Origin: Salinarimonas rosea DSM 21201
Lineage (GTDB): Bacteria > Pseudomonadota > Alphaproteobacteria > Rhizobiales > Beijerinckiaceae
Direction: 5' to 3'
Length of the DNA stretch: 64,000 nt
Assembly (NCBI RefSeq): GCF_000429045.1
Contig: NZ_AUBC01000016.1
Span: forward strand, 102,613 to 166,612
The notes beneath the pieces were generated by a model. The model was not told the origin of the DNA. It did not search any database and saw only the letters and a list, made by a program, of their open reading frames with translations. Each line of letters begins with the position of its first letter. Position 1 is the first letter of the stretch. Made by a program: the position numbers and the translations under genes. Below are positions 62,810 through 64,000 of the stretch, in pieces.

Positions 62810-64000
<1,191 letters not shown>

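Overview
The window reads as chromosomal DNA of a high-GC alphaproteobacterium, most likely of the order Hyphomicrobiales (Rhizobiales). Evidence: GC-rich codons throughout, an LdtR-type MarR regulator beside a DUF6163-like gene, an ehu/eut ectoine operon in the Sinorhizobium-type order, a tandem phnCDEE transporter, hemB of the zinc-free type, and GGAAC-N16/17-CGTT motifs typical of the alphaproteobacterial general-stress sigma factor EcfG. The genus cannot be fixed from sequence alone; a Salinarimonas- or Methylobacterium-like organism is a guess.

Region 1 (1-10.5 kb): the 5' part of engB, then an ectoine/hydroxyectoine uptake and catabolism locus. An AsnC/Lrp regulator diverges from the MocR-type regulator enuR, which is followed by ehuABCD and eutABC-doeA-doeB, mostly coupled by overlapping start and stop codons. 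The last steps (DABA transaminase, semialdehyde dehydrogenase) are not in the window. Region 2 (10.5-19.2 kb): a YciB-like membrane protein behind a consensus EcfG motif, a dienelactone-hydrolase-like enzyme, an overlapping pair of a GH3-type acyl-adenylating enzyme and an Ntn acylase, a PCMT-like methyltransferase and a molybdopterin oxidoreductase. Region 3 (19.2-26.6 kb): a low-GC orphan gene with a HEPN-like Rx4H motif sits at the convergent junction before tamA-tamB (outer-membrane assembly).

Region 4 (26.7-35.3 kb): a phosphonate/phosphate-type ABC transporter with two tandem PhnD binding proteins and a Pho box, then a tightly overlapping four-gene operon of inositol-3-phosphate synthase, histidine phosphatase, SAM methyltransferase and a glycosidase-like protein. 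Region 5 (35.3-49.8 kb): lipoprotein, hemB, hicAB, EamA transporter, HIBYL-CoA hydrolase, DUF6163-like protein, ldtR, an S8 autotransporter protease, a GntR regulator, small conserved proteins, a three-gene module of uncharacterised helical/membrane/coiled-coil proteins (45.6-49.3 kb), and a DUF4332 protein.

Region 6 (49.9-64 kb): the transcription/translation core on the minus strand, in transcription order tuf, tRNA-Trp, secE, nusG, rplK, rplA, rplJ, rplL, rpoB, rpoC, with a terminator after rpoC, an attenuator-like hairpin between rplL and rpoB, and a long rplJ leader. Most intriguing for follow-up are the three-gene module, the ino1/methyltransferase/glycosidase operon, the GH3-acylase pair and the HEPN-like orphan. 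No CRISPR array, insertion sequence, prophage or rRNA was seen.
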